From Proteobacteria bacterium CG1_02_64_396 (lineage in GTDB: Bacteria; Pseudomonadota; MNWR01; CG1-02-64-396), in the NCBI GenBank assembly GCA_001872725.1, contig MNWR01000081.1, positions 1 through 33,848 on the forward strand: a DNA stretch of 33,848 nt, in the 5' to 3' direction. The position numbers were made by a program, and so were the translations under genes. The notes beneath the pieces were generated by a model. The model ran no database searches. It was not told where the DNA came from and worked only from the letters and a program-made list of their open reading frames with translations. Shown piece by piece: positions 25,536-32,704 of the stretch (position 1 is the stretch's first letter; every line of letters starts with the position of its first letter).

Positions 25536-25598
25536 TCCCCCCTACCGAGCCCCTCGATAGGGCCTCATCGCGAACAAACTTGAATACATAGGTAGGGC

Positions 25599-26360
25599 AT
25601 GGACTGGATCGTACTGTTGATCGCCATCGTTGTGGTGGCTGCGACATGGCTGGCCGTCGACCGCATCGCCAGGGCGTTGCGCCGCCCCGACCGGCACAAA
25701 TCCTTCGATTGGATCGAGGCGCTGCTGGTGGCCGGGATGATCGCCCTGGCGATCCGTACCTTTTTGGTCGAACCCTTCCGCATCCCCTCCGGATCGATGA
25801 TTCCCACCCTGCTGGTGGGGGACTACATCTTCGTCAACAAGCACTCCTACGGCTTGCGGGTTCCCTTCACCGACACCTGGTTGCTCGACGATCACCAGCC
25901 CCAGCGGGGCGAGGTCATCGTTTTTCGCTACCCGCGCGAGCCCGACAAAGACTTCATCAAGCGGATCGTCGGCCTGCCGGGCGACACGGTCGAATACCGC
26001 AACAAACGGGTCTATGTGAACGGGCAAGAGGTCGGCGCCAACCCGAGCGGCCACTTCCGCTACCTCGATCATTACGGCCGCCCCATCGACACCGCCTCTT
26101 TTCAAGAGGCTCTGCCCGAGGCGGCGCCCCATACCTTGATCCTCAATCCCAAGGCGTTTGCCGACGACCGCGGCCCCTTCCATGTCCCCCCCGACCACTT
26201 TTTCGTTATGGGTGACAACCGGGACGACTCCAACGATTCGCGCTATTGGGGTTTTGTCCCCAAAGCCAACCTGATCGGTCGGGCCGAGATGGTTGGGTGG
26301 TCGTGGGATCACCTGGATGGGGGGTTGCGTACCGACCGCTTTTTCGTCCCCATCAAGTGA
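25599..26360 (+). CDS. lepB: Signal peptidase I
   Basis: Inner-membrane serine protease of 253 residues that removes signal peptides from exported proteins. Two hydrophobic segments (about 3-20 and 38-55) anchor it. The catalytic Ser66 lies in PSGSMIPTL and Lys121 in DFIKRIVGLPGD. Box E GDNRDDSNDSRYWGFVP and terminal GRAEMVGWSWD complete the family pattern. Its stop shares one base with the rnc start (TGATG), so rnc translation is coupled. Confidence 0.97.
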   Translation: MDWIVLLIAIVVVAATWLAVDRIARALRRPDRHKSFDWIEALLVAGMIALAIRTFLVEPFRIPSGSMIPTLLVGDYIFVNKHSYGLRVPFTDTWLLDDHQPQRGEVIVFRYPREPDKDFIKRIVGLPGDTVEYRNKRVYVNGQEVGANPSGHFRYLDHYGRPIDTASFQEALPEAAPHTLILNPKAFADDRGPFHVPPDHFFVMGDNRDDSNDSRYWGFVPKANLIGRAEMVGWSWDHLDGGLRTDRFFVPIK

Positions 26361-27025
26361 TGGCGACCCCCCGTATCGATCCTGCGGGTTTCCACAATCC
26401 GGCCTTGTTTCGCCAGGCGGTGACCCACCGCTCCGCCGAAAATCTGCCCCACAACGAGCGGCTTGAGTTCCTGGGAGATGCGATACTCAACACCACCATT
26501 GCCGAGGCGCTCTACCGGGTCGAGCCCCCCATCGCCGAGGGGGCGATGTCGCGGATGCGGGCCCAGTTGGTCTGCCGCGAAACCCTGGCCGAAATTGCCC
26601 GCGAGGTCGGCATGGGGCCTCATTTGGTGCTCGGGCCGACCGAAGAGCACGACAAAGGGCGGTACAAACCTTCGATTCTGGCCGATGCCTTAGAGGCCTA
26701 CCTTGCCGCCGTGCGGATCGACCGCGATTTGGCCACCGCACAAGGGTTGATTCTGGCCTGGTGGGGCGAACGGTTGCAGCCCGCCGCCCTGGCCAGGCTG
26801 GTGAAGGACCCCAAAACCCAATTGCAGGAATGGCTCCAGGGGCAGGGGCGCCCCCTGCCCGAATACCGGATCGAGCAACCGGGGGGGAGCGATCACAAAC
26901 CGCTCTTTCGCGCTTCGGTCTGGATCGACGGGGCCGAGGTGGCCCAGGCGACTGCCGGCAGCAAACGCAATGCCCAACAAGAGGCGGCCCGGTTGGCGCT
27001 GGAACTGATCGAAGGCCACTCATGA
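26360..27025 (+). CDS. rnc: Ribonuclease III
   Basis: Double-strand-specific endoribonuclease for rRNA processing and mRNA turnover, 221 residues. The RNase III signature NERLEFLGDAIL (E36, D40) and the second metal site ADALEAYLAAV (D109, E112) are intact. A dsRNA-binding domain lies at about 148-219 (DPKTQLQEWLQ, ATAGSKRNAQQEAARLAL). The ATG at 26360 overlaps the lepB stop; the rnc stop overlaps the era start by ATGA. Confidence 0.97.
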   Translation: MATPRIDPAGFHNPALFRQAVTHRSAENLPHNERLEFLGDAILNTTIAEALYRVEPPIAEGAMSRMRAQLVCRETLAEIAREVGMGPHLVLGPTEEHDKGRYKPSILADALEAYLAAVRIDRDLATAQGLILAWWGERLQPAALARLVKDPKTQLQEWLQGQGRPLPEYRIEQPGGSDHKPLFRASVWIDGAEVAQATAGSKRNAQQEAARLALELIEGHS

Positions 27026-27939
27026 GCGACTTAATGAATACCCCCAACCCCGATTTCCGCGCCGGTGCCATCGCCCTGCTGGGTCGTCCCAACGCCGGCA
27101 AGTCAACGCTTCTGAACCGTTTGGTCGGGCAGAAGATCGCCATCACCACCCCCAAACCGCAGACCACCCGTAACCGCATCACCGGGGTGGTGCACCGCGA
27201 GGGGGGGCAATTGGTTTTGGTCGATACCCCCGGTCTGCACAAGGCGCAGTCGCGGCTGCACCGCATGATGGTGGCCACCGCCATGCGGGCCGCGGAAGAG
27301 GTCGATCTGGTCGCTTTTCTGGTCGATGTGGCTCAAGGGGTGAGCGAATACGACAAGGTGCTGCTCGACCGGCTGACCAAGGGGGGGCGCCCCTTGACCA
27401 TCCTGCTCAACAAGGTCGACCGAGTCGCCAAACCCAAATTGCTGCCGCTGCTGCTGGAATTGGGCAAACGTTACCCTCAGGCGACCCTTTACCCCCTGTC
27501 GGCCCTGAAGGGGGACGGCGCCGAGGGGTTGGTCGACTTGTGGATTTCGGCGCTTCCTAAGTCGCCCCCGATCTTCCCCGAGGATCAAATCACCGACGTC
27601 ACCTTGCGTTTCCTGGTCTCGGAGATCGTGCGCGAGAAGCTTTTTCTCATTCTGCAGGAGGAGCTTCCCTACTCGGTGGCGGTGGAGGTCGAGAAATTCT
27701 CGGAAGGGGCCGAACGTACCGAAATTTCTGCCACCATCTGGGTCGCCAAAGACAACCACAAGGGGATGGTCATCGGCAAAGGGGGGGCTGTACTCAAGGA
27801 TGTGGGGGCCAAGGCTCGGGCCGATATCGAGGAGCTGCTGGAGCGTCCGGTCTTCTTGGAACTTTGGGTCAAGGTCCACGCGGGGTGGGACGAGCGTGGC
27901 CATCTGTTGGCCCAGTTGGGCTTCATGGACGGCGCTTGA
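27022..27939 (+). CDS. era: GTPase Era
   Basis: Essential 16S rRNA/30S-maturation GTPase, 305 residues. The G domain has GRPNAGKST (21-29), PQTTRNRI, DTPGL, NKVDR and SALKG. The C-terminal KH domain carries VIGKGGAVLKDVG. The start overlaps rnc by 4 nt. Its stop TGA is overlapped by the TTG start of recO. Confidence 0.98.
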   Translation: MSDLMNTPNPDFRAGAIALLGRPNAGKSTLLNRLVGQKIAITTPKPQTTRNRITGVVHREGGQLVLVDTPGLHKAQSRLHRMMVATAMRAAEEVDLVAFLVDVAQGVSEYDKVLLDRLTKGGRPLTILLNKVDRVAKPKLLPLLLELGKRYPQATLYPLSALKGDGAEGLVDLWISALPKSPPIFPEDQITDVTLRFLVSEIVREKLFLILQEELPYSVAVEVEKFSEGAERTEISATIWVAKDNHKGMVIGKGGAVLKDVGAKARADIEELLERPVFLELWVKVHAGWDERGHLLAQLGFMDGA

Positions 27940-28592
27940 GCCGCAAAGAGGAACTGGACGGTTTCGTCCTGGAGCGGGAGTCGTTTGGCGAGATCCAGCT
28001 TCTGCTCACCCTCTACACCCGCCTGCACGGTCGGGTCAAAGCGGTTTTGTACGGCAGCGGTGGACGCCGCGATGCCCTGCTTCACCCCGCCAACCGGGTG
28101 TTGGTGTGGGGGGCGATGGGGCATCACCGATTTTTGATCGAAGAGGTGGAGCTGGGGCTCGAGGGCATCGCTTTGGCCGACCCCGCCAAGGGGCGGGCCT
28201 GGGGACGCCTGCTGGCACGACTGTGTCACCCGCAGCTGGTGGATTGGCACCCCGATGCCGGTCTGTTCGATTTGATCGCCGCCTACCACCTGTCGCTACT
28301 TGAGGGGCGAGGGGGGGAGCAGGTGAGCCATCGCCTGGCGTGGCGGCTGCTTCAGGCCGCTGGACAGGCCCCCGATTTAACCCGCTGCGTGCGATGCGGC
28401 GCCCCGTTGCACGATGACCCGCCCCCCGGATTGCTGCGTCAGGGGTTGGGCTGCCCCCGTTGCGCTTCCCAACCGCTGGCACCCCACCGGTGGCGAGCCC
28501 TGCGCAATCTGGTCGAGGGGGGCACAGGCGAAGGGGCCGCCGAGGTGCTGCGCCACTGGGTTGGGCAGGCTTTTGAGGACCGCACCCTGTAA
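27936..28592 (+). CDS. recO: DNA repair protein RecO
   Basis: Recombination mediator that loads RecA with RecR, 218 residues from TTG. The N-terminal OB fold is seen in DGFVLERESFGEIQLLLTLY, TRLHGRVKAVLYGSG. A four-Cys zinc site follows (CVRCGAPLHDDPPP, CPRCA), then a helical C-terminus. The chosen start is TTG at 27936, which overlaps the era stop as TTGA and gives the normal N-terminus. GTG at 27885 or ATG at 27864 are possible but would extend deep into era with unrelated sequence. Confidence 0.92.
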   Translation: MSRKEELDGFVLERESFGEIQLLLTLYTRLHGRVKAVLYGSGGRRDALLHPANRVLVWGAMGHHRFLIEEVELGLEGIALADPAKGRAWGRLLARLCHPQLVDWHPDAGLFDLIAAYHLSLLEGRGGEQVSHRLAWRLLQAAGQAPDLTRCVRCGAPLHDDPPPGLLRQGLGCPRCASQPLAPHRWRALRNLVEGGTGEGAAEVLRHWVGQAFEDRTL

Positions 28593-28615
28593 ACACGCTT
28601 ATTTGAGGCAACGCC

Positions 28616-29350
28616 ATGATTCAACTGGGCATCAACATCGACCATGTCGCCACCCTGCGCCAAGCCCGGGGCACCCGTTACCCCGATCCGGTCGAGGCTG
28701 CCTTTCGTGCCCAGAAGGGGGGGGCGGATGGGATCACGGTTCATCTGCGTGAAGACCGCCGCCACATCCAAGAGCGGGATGTTCTGCTTCTGCTCGACAC
28801 CATCGAGGTACCGCTGAATTTAGAGATGGGGGCGACCGAAGCGATGCTCGCCTTCGCCTGCGCCCATCCCCCTGCCGAGTGTTGTTTGGTCCCCGAAAAA
28901 CGTGAAGAGCTGACCACCGAGGGGGGGCTGGATGCCGCCGGTCAAATCTCTCGTTTGCAAGAGGCGATTGCCGCCTTGAGCGCGGTCGGCAGCCGGGTCA
29001 GTCTGTTTCTCGATCCCGATCCCCGCCAGTTGGCCGCCGCAGCGGCGGTCGGCGCACCGGTGGTCGAGCTGCACACCGGACGTTACGCCGATGCCACCAC
29101 CCCCGCTGAGAGGGCCCGTGAATATGAGGCGCTCTACCAGGCCGCCGAAGAGGGGGTGCGGCTGGGCTTGACCCTCCATGCCGGTCATGGACTAACCCAT
29201 CACAACGTCGCCCCCATCTGCCGCCTACCCGGCATCAAGATGCTCAATATCGGCCATGCCATCGTCGCCCGCGCCGTTATGACCGGCATGGAGGAATCGG
29301 TGGCCAGCATGAAGCGGATCATGATCGAGGCCGCAAAGGGGGGGGCGTGA
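28616..29350 (+). CDS. pdxJ: Pyridoxine 5'-phosphate synthase
   Basis: Last step of DXP-dependent vitamin B6 synthesis: condenses 1-deoxyxylulose-5-phosphate and 3-amino-2-oxopropyl phosphate. The 244-residue TIM barrel starts [20 protein letters not shown]. Active-site residues H43 ([11 protein letters not shown]), E70 (LNLEMGAT) and H191 ([11 protein letters not shown]) are present. GAGG lies before ATG. Its stop overlaps the GTG start of acpS (GTGA), the classic pdxJ-acpS pair. Confidence 0.98.
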   Translation: MIQLGINIDHVATLRQARGTRYPDPVEAAFRAQKGGADGITVHLREDRRHIQERDVLLLLDTIEVPLNLEMGATEAMLAFACAHPPAECCLVPEKREELTTEGGLDAAGQISRLQEAIAALSAVGSRVSLFLDPDPRQLAAAAAVGAPVVELHTGRYADATTPAERAREYEALYQAAEEGVRLGLTLHAGHGLTHHNVAPICRLPGIKMLNIGHAIVARAVMTGMEESVASMKRIMIEAAKGGA

Positions 29351-29742
29351 TTCGGGCGGTCGGAACCGACTTGGTACCGGTGGCACAGATCGCACGCTGG
29401 TGGGGCCGTTTTCCTGAACGGGCGGCCAGGCGGCTGTTCACCGATGCAGAACAGCACCGTTTTGCCGGGATGGTTCCGGCCCGGTTGCACGAACACATCG
29501 CCGGACGTTTGGCGGTTAAAGAGGCGGTCTTTAAATGTTTGGAGGCGCCTAAGGGGATCGGTTGGCGCGACGTGGCGGTTTTGGGTGGACGGGGAACCCC
29601 CCCGAGCATCGAGCTCTTCGGGGTGGCCCAGGAGACGTTTCAAGCGGCGGGTGGGGGGATTTGGCACGTCTCGATCAGTCACGCCGCCGGAATGGCCACC
29701 GCCGTGGCGATTTGGGAACAACGGGGGCAAAACGATGGGTGA
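29347..29742 (+). CDS. acpS: Holo-[acyl-carrier-protein] synthase
   Basis: Transfers 4'-phosphopantetheine from CoA to acyl carrier protein, 131 residues. GTDLV with D8, [10 protein letters not shown] with E59, and the terminal [10 protein letters not shown] are the family marks. The start is GTG, overlapping the pdxJ stop. It ends 8 nt inside the glutaredoxin-like gene. Confidence 0.95.
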   Translation: MIRAVGTDLVPVAQIARWWGRFPERAARRLFTDAEQHRFAGMVPARLHEHIAGRLAVKEAVFKCLEAPKGIGWRDVAVLGGRGTPPSIELFGVAQETFQAAGGGIWHVSISHAAGMATAVAIWEQRGQNDG

Positions 29743-29971
29743 GGGGGGGGTGGTGCTGCTGGGGCGCGAGGATTGTCATCTCTGCCACGAAGCCCGTCAG
29801 GTGCTGGAGTGTATGGGGCTGACCTTCTCCGAGATCGACATCGACACTGACCCCGATCTGGTCGCACGTTGGGGATGGGAAATCCCGGTGTTGCTTGATG
29901 CTGCCGGGGCGGTCATCGCCAAACACCGTTTCGATGCTGTTGCCATTGCACTTTTGCTTGAAGGGGGTTAA
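29735..29971 (+). CDS. Glutaredoxin-like protein (DUF836/Grx-type)
   Basis: A 78-residue thioredoxin-fold protein. The redox motif EDCHLCHEA (CxxC) lies at about 14-17, after VVLLGRE, followed by FSEIDIDTDPDLVARWGWEIPVLL with the cis-Pro (IPVLL). This is the short glutaredoxin-like family that often follows acpS or pdxJ-type genes; partners are unknown. The start overlaps acpS by 8 nt, with a G-rich site upstream. Its stop TAA overlaps the stop of the convergent HD gene (TTAA), so the two cannot be separated by a terminator. Confidence 0.88.
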   Translation: MGEGGVVLLGREDCHLCHEARQVLECMGLTFSEIDIDTDPDLVARWGWEIPVLLDAAGAVIAKHRFDAVAIALLLEGG

Positions 29972-31620
29972 CCCCCGCGGATGCTCTCTTCCACATCTTC
30001 GGCGTACAGCGACTTGGTAATGAAGATCAGTGGGGTTTTGCTCAGGTCGATGGTCCGTGGAATAGAGAGCTTTTGTTTGGCCTCGTTGTAACGCACCTCG
30101 ATCCTGGGGCGTAGCGGCGAGTCCCGATAGGTTTGAACCACCCGTCCCACCTCTTTGGTGTTGAGCTGGACGTAAGTCCCCATCGGGAAGACCGAGATGT
30201 TGTTGATGAGCCCCTTGACCTGCCTCGGGTCGAACACCCCTTTGAGTTCGCGCACAATCCGCTGCACCGCTTCGACCGGCAGTAAACGCTTGCGGTAGGG
30301 GCGGGGATGGATCATTGCCTCGAAGGTGTCGATCAACCCGATCAACCGCGCAGCCGGATGGATCGCCTCGCCGGTTAGATGGGCCGGATAGCCCGAACCA
30401 TTAAATCGCTCTTGCTCCTGAACCACCAATGCGGCCAATTCCGGCTCGTCGGGATAAATGGTTCGGACCAGATCCTGGGTCTCCAAGGGGTGGAGCTGCA
30501 TCATCTCCCGCTGTTGCTGACTGAATACCCCCCGCTCCACCAACAACCCCACCGGAAGACGTGCCATCCCCAGGTCGTGAATAGCTGCCGCCCGCACCGC
30601 AAGCCTCAGACTATGGGGATCAAGGACCTCCATCCCCACCTTGTAGACATAAAAGGTGACGTTGAGCAGATGCAGCGTCAGATCCTCCATGATTGCCCTG
30701 TCGTTCTCTCCCTGAACGGGGGGAAGGGCCAGCTTCTCGATGGGATTTTCAAGCAGGATCTGCTCCAGGGTTTGGATCTGATCCGGCTGTTTCTCAAGCA
30801 AGCTGAGCAGTTGATCCACCACCGGCAAAAAGGCGCCGTGGGGGATGATCTCCCCCCGATGGATAGCAAGCAGCAGGGCAATCAACTGCTGGGCAAAGGC
30901 CGAAACCAACCCCTCGATGGAGTGGGGAAGCCCCTCTGGGCCGACAATTTCCCAGATGGCCAACGCCTGTTCTTCAGGGGTTTCCGGGATCGGCGGCAAT
31001 ACGACCGCAGAGGGCGCTGGAGGGGGGACCTGTGGGGGAGACGATTGCTGGGGCTCAACTTGAGCTGGGGCGCTGCCAAACAGGGTGGTGCGTCGTGGAG
31101 CGGCCGGTTCAACCGTTGGAACCTCCGCTGCATCATCGTGGGGGGACGTTCCACCGAACAGGGTTTCGGGCAGTCCGAAGGGGTGAGGAATCACCGCAGC
31201 GGTTTTTAGAGGGGCTTCTGGCTTGTGGGTAGCAGTTGGAGAGGCTTGAAAAATAGGCTGCTCGACCGGGGCAGCGACGATGGGTGGTGGTTCTCGCCGC
31301 GACGGGGCGCGGCTTGTTGGGGCGTCAAACAGGGGGGGCGGGGTTTGCGACGTTTGGGGATGGGCGGCAATACCTGCGTCCCAATCCTGAACAGTATGTT
31401 GTTGGCTCGGGTTGTCCCTATCCGATTGGGGCTCGGGCGAGAACAACCCCTCTTCGGACTCCAGGGGTTGCGGTCCGGGTTCATCTGCAAAAAGGGCGGA
31501 CCAATCCTCCTGCCCCTGCTCGGGGGCTACCACCGCCCGGAGGGGCGTCTGAGTGTTGGCATCGGCAGGGTTTTCACCCTCGAACAGCCAATCACGAAGG
31601 CGCAGGGTTGGCTTGGCCAT
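29968..31620 (-). CDS. HD-GYP-type domain protein with long disordered N-terminus
   Basis: A 550-residue cytoplasmic protein. Residues 1-215 are Pro/Ala/Ser/Gln-rich and disordered, with six LF motifs (12, 43, 59, 97, 154, 180) in acidic or small-residue contexts. A helical link (215-310) precedes an HD-type domain: H317, H348-D349 (AAIHDLGMARLP), H377 (LHPLETQDL), and QERFNGSGYP (402-411 region). Typical HD-GYP proteins have HDiGK and HHER; here Lys is Met and HH is Gln-Glu, so phosphodiesterase activity may be altered or lost. A C-terminal beta-rich segment (NNISVFPMGTYVQLNTKEVG) is usual for this subfamily. It starts inside the upstream AAA ATPase gene (29-nt overlap), so the two are coupled. 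Confidence 0.88.
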   Translation of the reverse strand: MAKPTLRLRDWLFEGENPADANTQTPLRAVVAPEQGQEDWSALFADEPGPQPLESEEGLFSPEPQSDRDNPSQQHTVQDWDAGIAAHPQTSQTPPPLFDAPTSRAPSRREPPPIVAAPVEQPIFQASPTATHKPEAPLKTAAVIPHPFGLPETLFGGTSPHDDAAEVPTVEPAAPRRTTLFGSAPAQVEPQQSSPPQVPPPAPSAVVLPPIPETPEEQALAIWEIVGPEGLPHSIEGLVSAFAQQLIALLLAIHRGEIIPHGAFLPVVDQLLSLLEKQPDQIQTLEQILLENPIEKLALPPVQGENDRAIMEDLTLHLLNVTFYVYKVGMEVLDPHSLRLAVRAAAIHDLGMARLPVGLLVERGVFSQQQREMMQLHPLETQDLVRTIYPDEPELAALVVQEQERFNGSGYPAHLTGEAIHPAARLIGLIDTFEAMIHPRPYRKRLLPVEAVQRIVRELKGVFDPRQVKGLINNISVFPMGTYVQLNTKEVGRVVQTYRDSPLRPRIEVRYNEAKQKLSIPRTIDLSKTPLIFITKSLYAEDVEESIRGG

Positions 31621-32419
31621 GGGGAACGATCCCCTCTTCTTCCAGTACCCTAAGTACTGTGTCTTGATCGATAACCTTAGCCTGAAGGCTCATGCCCAAC
31701 AGCAAGGCCAAATCGCAAATGTTGTTGATGATCCTGGGGATGCCGTTGGCGGCTCGGTGGATCAGTTCAACCGCCGAGCGGGTAAACAGGGGACGGCTGC
31801 CACCAGCGATTTTCAGGCGGTGGACGATGTAGCGGGCGGTCTCCATAAAATCCATGGGATGGAGGTGGTATCGAATTCCGATCCGCTGCGAAAACTGCGG
31901 TATCGCATCGATCATGCCACGCAGCTCGGGTTGCCCCACAAACAGAAGTGTCATCAAGAAACCGGATTCATCCTGTTCGTTGAGCAGCAATCGGAGCTCT
32001 TCGTAGACCTCTGGATCGTTGATGACTTGTGCTTCGTCAAGCACCACAACCGTGTGGCGCTCCCTGTGGTGATTTTCTTGGGCGACCTTGCGCAGGCCGC
32101 GCAGGGCGCTGAGTTTGTCGTGGCAATCGCTCGAAAATTGGTGACAGATCTCTTGTAAAAGATCGGAGGCCGATAATTTTGGGTAGGTGACGTTCGCCAG
32201 GTCGATCCGCATTTCGGCCATACGTGCGATCATGGCTCGGATCACGGTCGATTTACCGCAGCCGACATCTCCGGTCAGTAAAAATGCCCCTTTACGCTGT
32301 GTGACCGCATACAGCATGCGGGCCAAAGCCTCTTCGTGCTGCTGAGAGCGGAAGAAAAACTCAGGCCGACCCACGTTCTCAAAGGGGGGGCGTTGTAGTC
32401 CCCAATAACTCAAATACAT
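31592..32419 (-). CDS. ExeA/MshM-like AAA ATPase
   Basis: A 275-residue AAA ATPase without a peptidoglycan-binding tail. It begins MYLSYWGLQRPPFENVGRPE, the characteristic opening of the ExeA/GspA/MshM family (a similar opening occurs in exosortase-system ATPases). Walker A is GDVGCGKST, Walker B VVVLDEAQ, and sensor/arginine features are FVGQPELRG and ANGIPRIINNICDLAL. Relatives help type II secretion, MSHA pili or polysaccharide systems assemble in the envelope. The ATG at 32419 gives the family N-terminus; an upstream in-frame ATG at 32506 adds 29 unrelated residues. A good sigma-70-type promoter lies upstream. The HD-GYP gene is next on the same transcript. Confidence 0.9.
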   Translation of the reverse strand: MYLSYWGLQRPPFENVGRPEFFFRSQQHEEALARMLYAVTQRKGAFLLTGDVGCGKSTVIRAMIARMAEMRIDLANVTYPKLSASDLLQEICHQFSSDCHDKLSALRGLRKVAQENHHRERHTVVVLDEAQVINDPEVYEELRLLLNEQDESGFLMTLLFVGQPELRGMIDAIPQFSQRIGIRYHLHPMDFMETARYIVHRLKIAGGSRPLFTRSAVELIHRAANGIPRIINNICDLALLLGMSLQAKVIDQDTVLRVLEEEGIVPHGQANPAPS

Positions 32420-32521
32420 GACAGCCTCGTCCTTCGAAGCAGCGAATTGGAGGAGCCCCGGGGGTGGGTGAATACGTCTTTGGGCAAGGGCGGTAATGTA
32501 CATCACGAATCAAGTGGGTGT

Positions 32522-32550
32522 GTTATAGGCCATATAACTCTTGTTTTCAA
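32522..32550 (-). promoter_or_regulatory. Sigma-70-type promoter of the ATPase/HD-GYP operon
   Basis: On the minus strand TTGAAA (32545-32550) and TATAAC (32522-32527) are separated by 17 bp. Transcription should begin near 32515, leaving about 95 nt of leader before the ATPase start. Confidence 0.65.
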
Positions 32551-32704
32551 GGTCTTGTGGGTACATCCTAATGCTGTTTCTACTTTTAGGCATGCGAGTG
32601 GGATGGCAATCGAAAATGGAGCGGGGTTGCCATGGTGGACTCTGTCTCCCAAGGTTTTCCGTAGTCCGGACGTTCGACGCCCATTGATATAAAAGGGGTT
32701 TCAG
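32551..32704. other. Divergent upstream region of the FG-GAP lipoprotein gene
   Basis: AT-richer than its surroundings. AATATATAA-type patches such as GATATAAAA (about 32687-32695) sit too close to the ribosome site to be an ordinary -10 box. The promoter of the lipoprotein gene is not identified. Confidence 0.3.
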
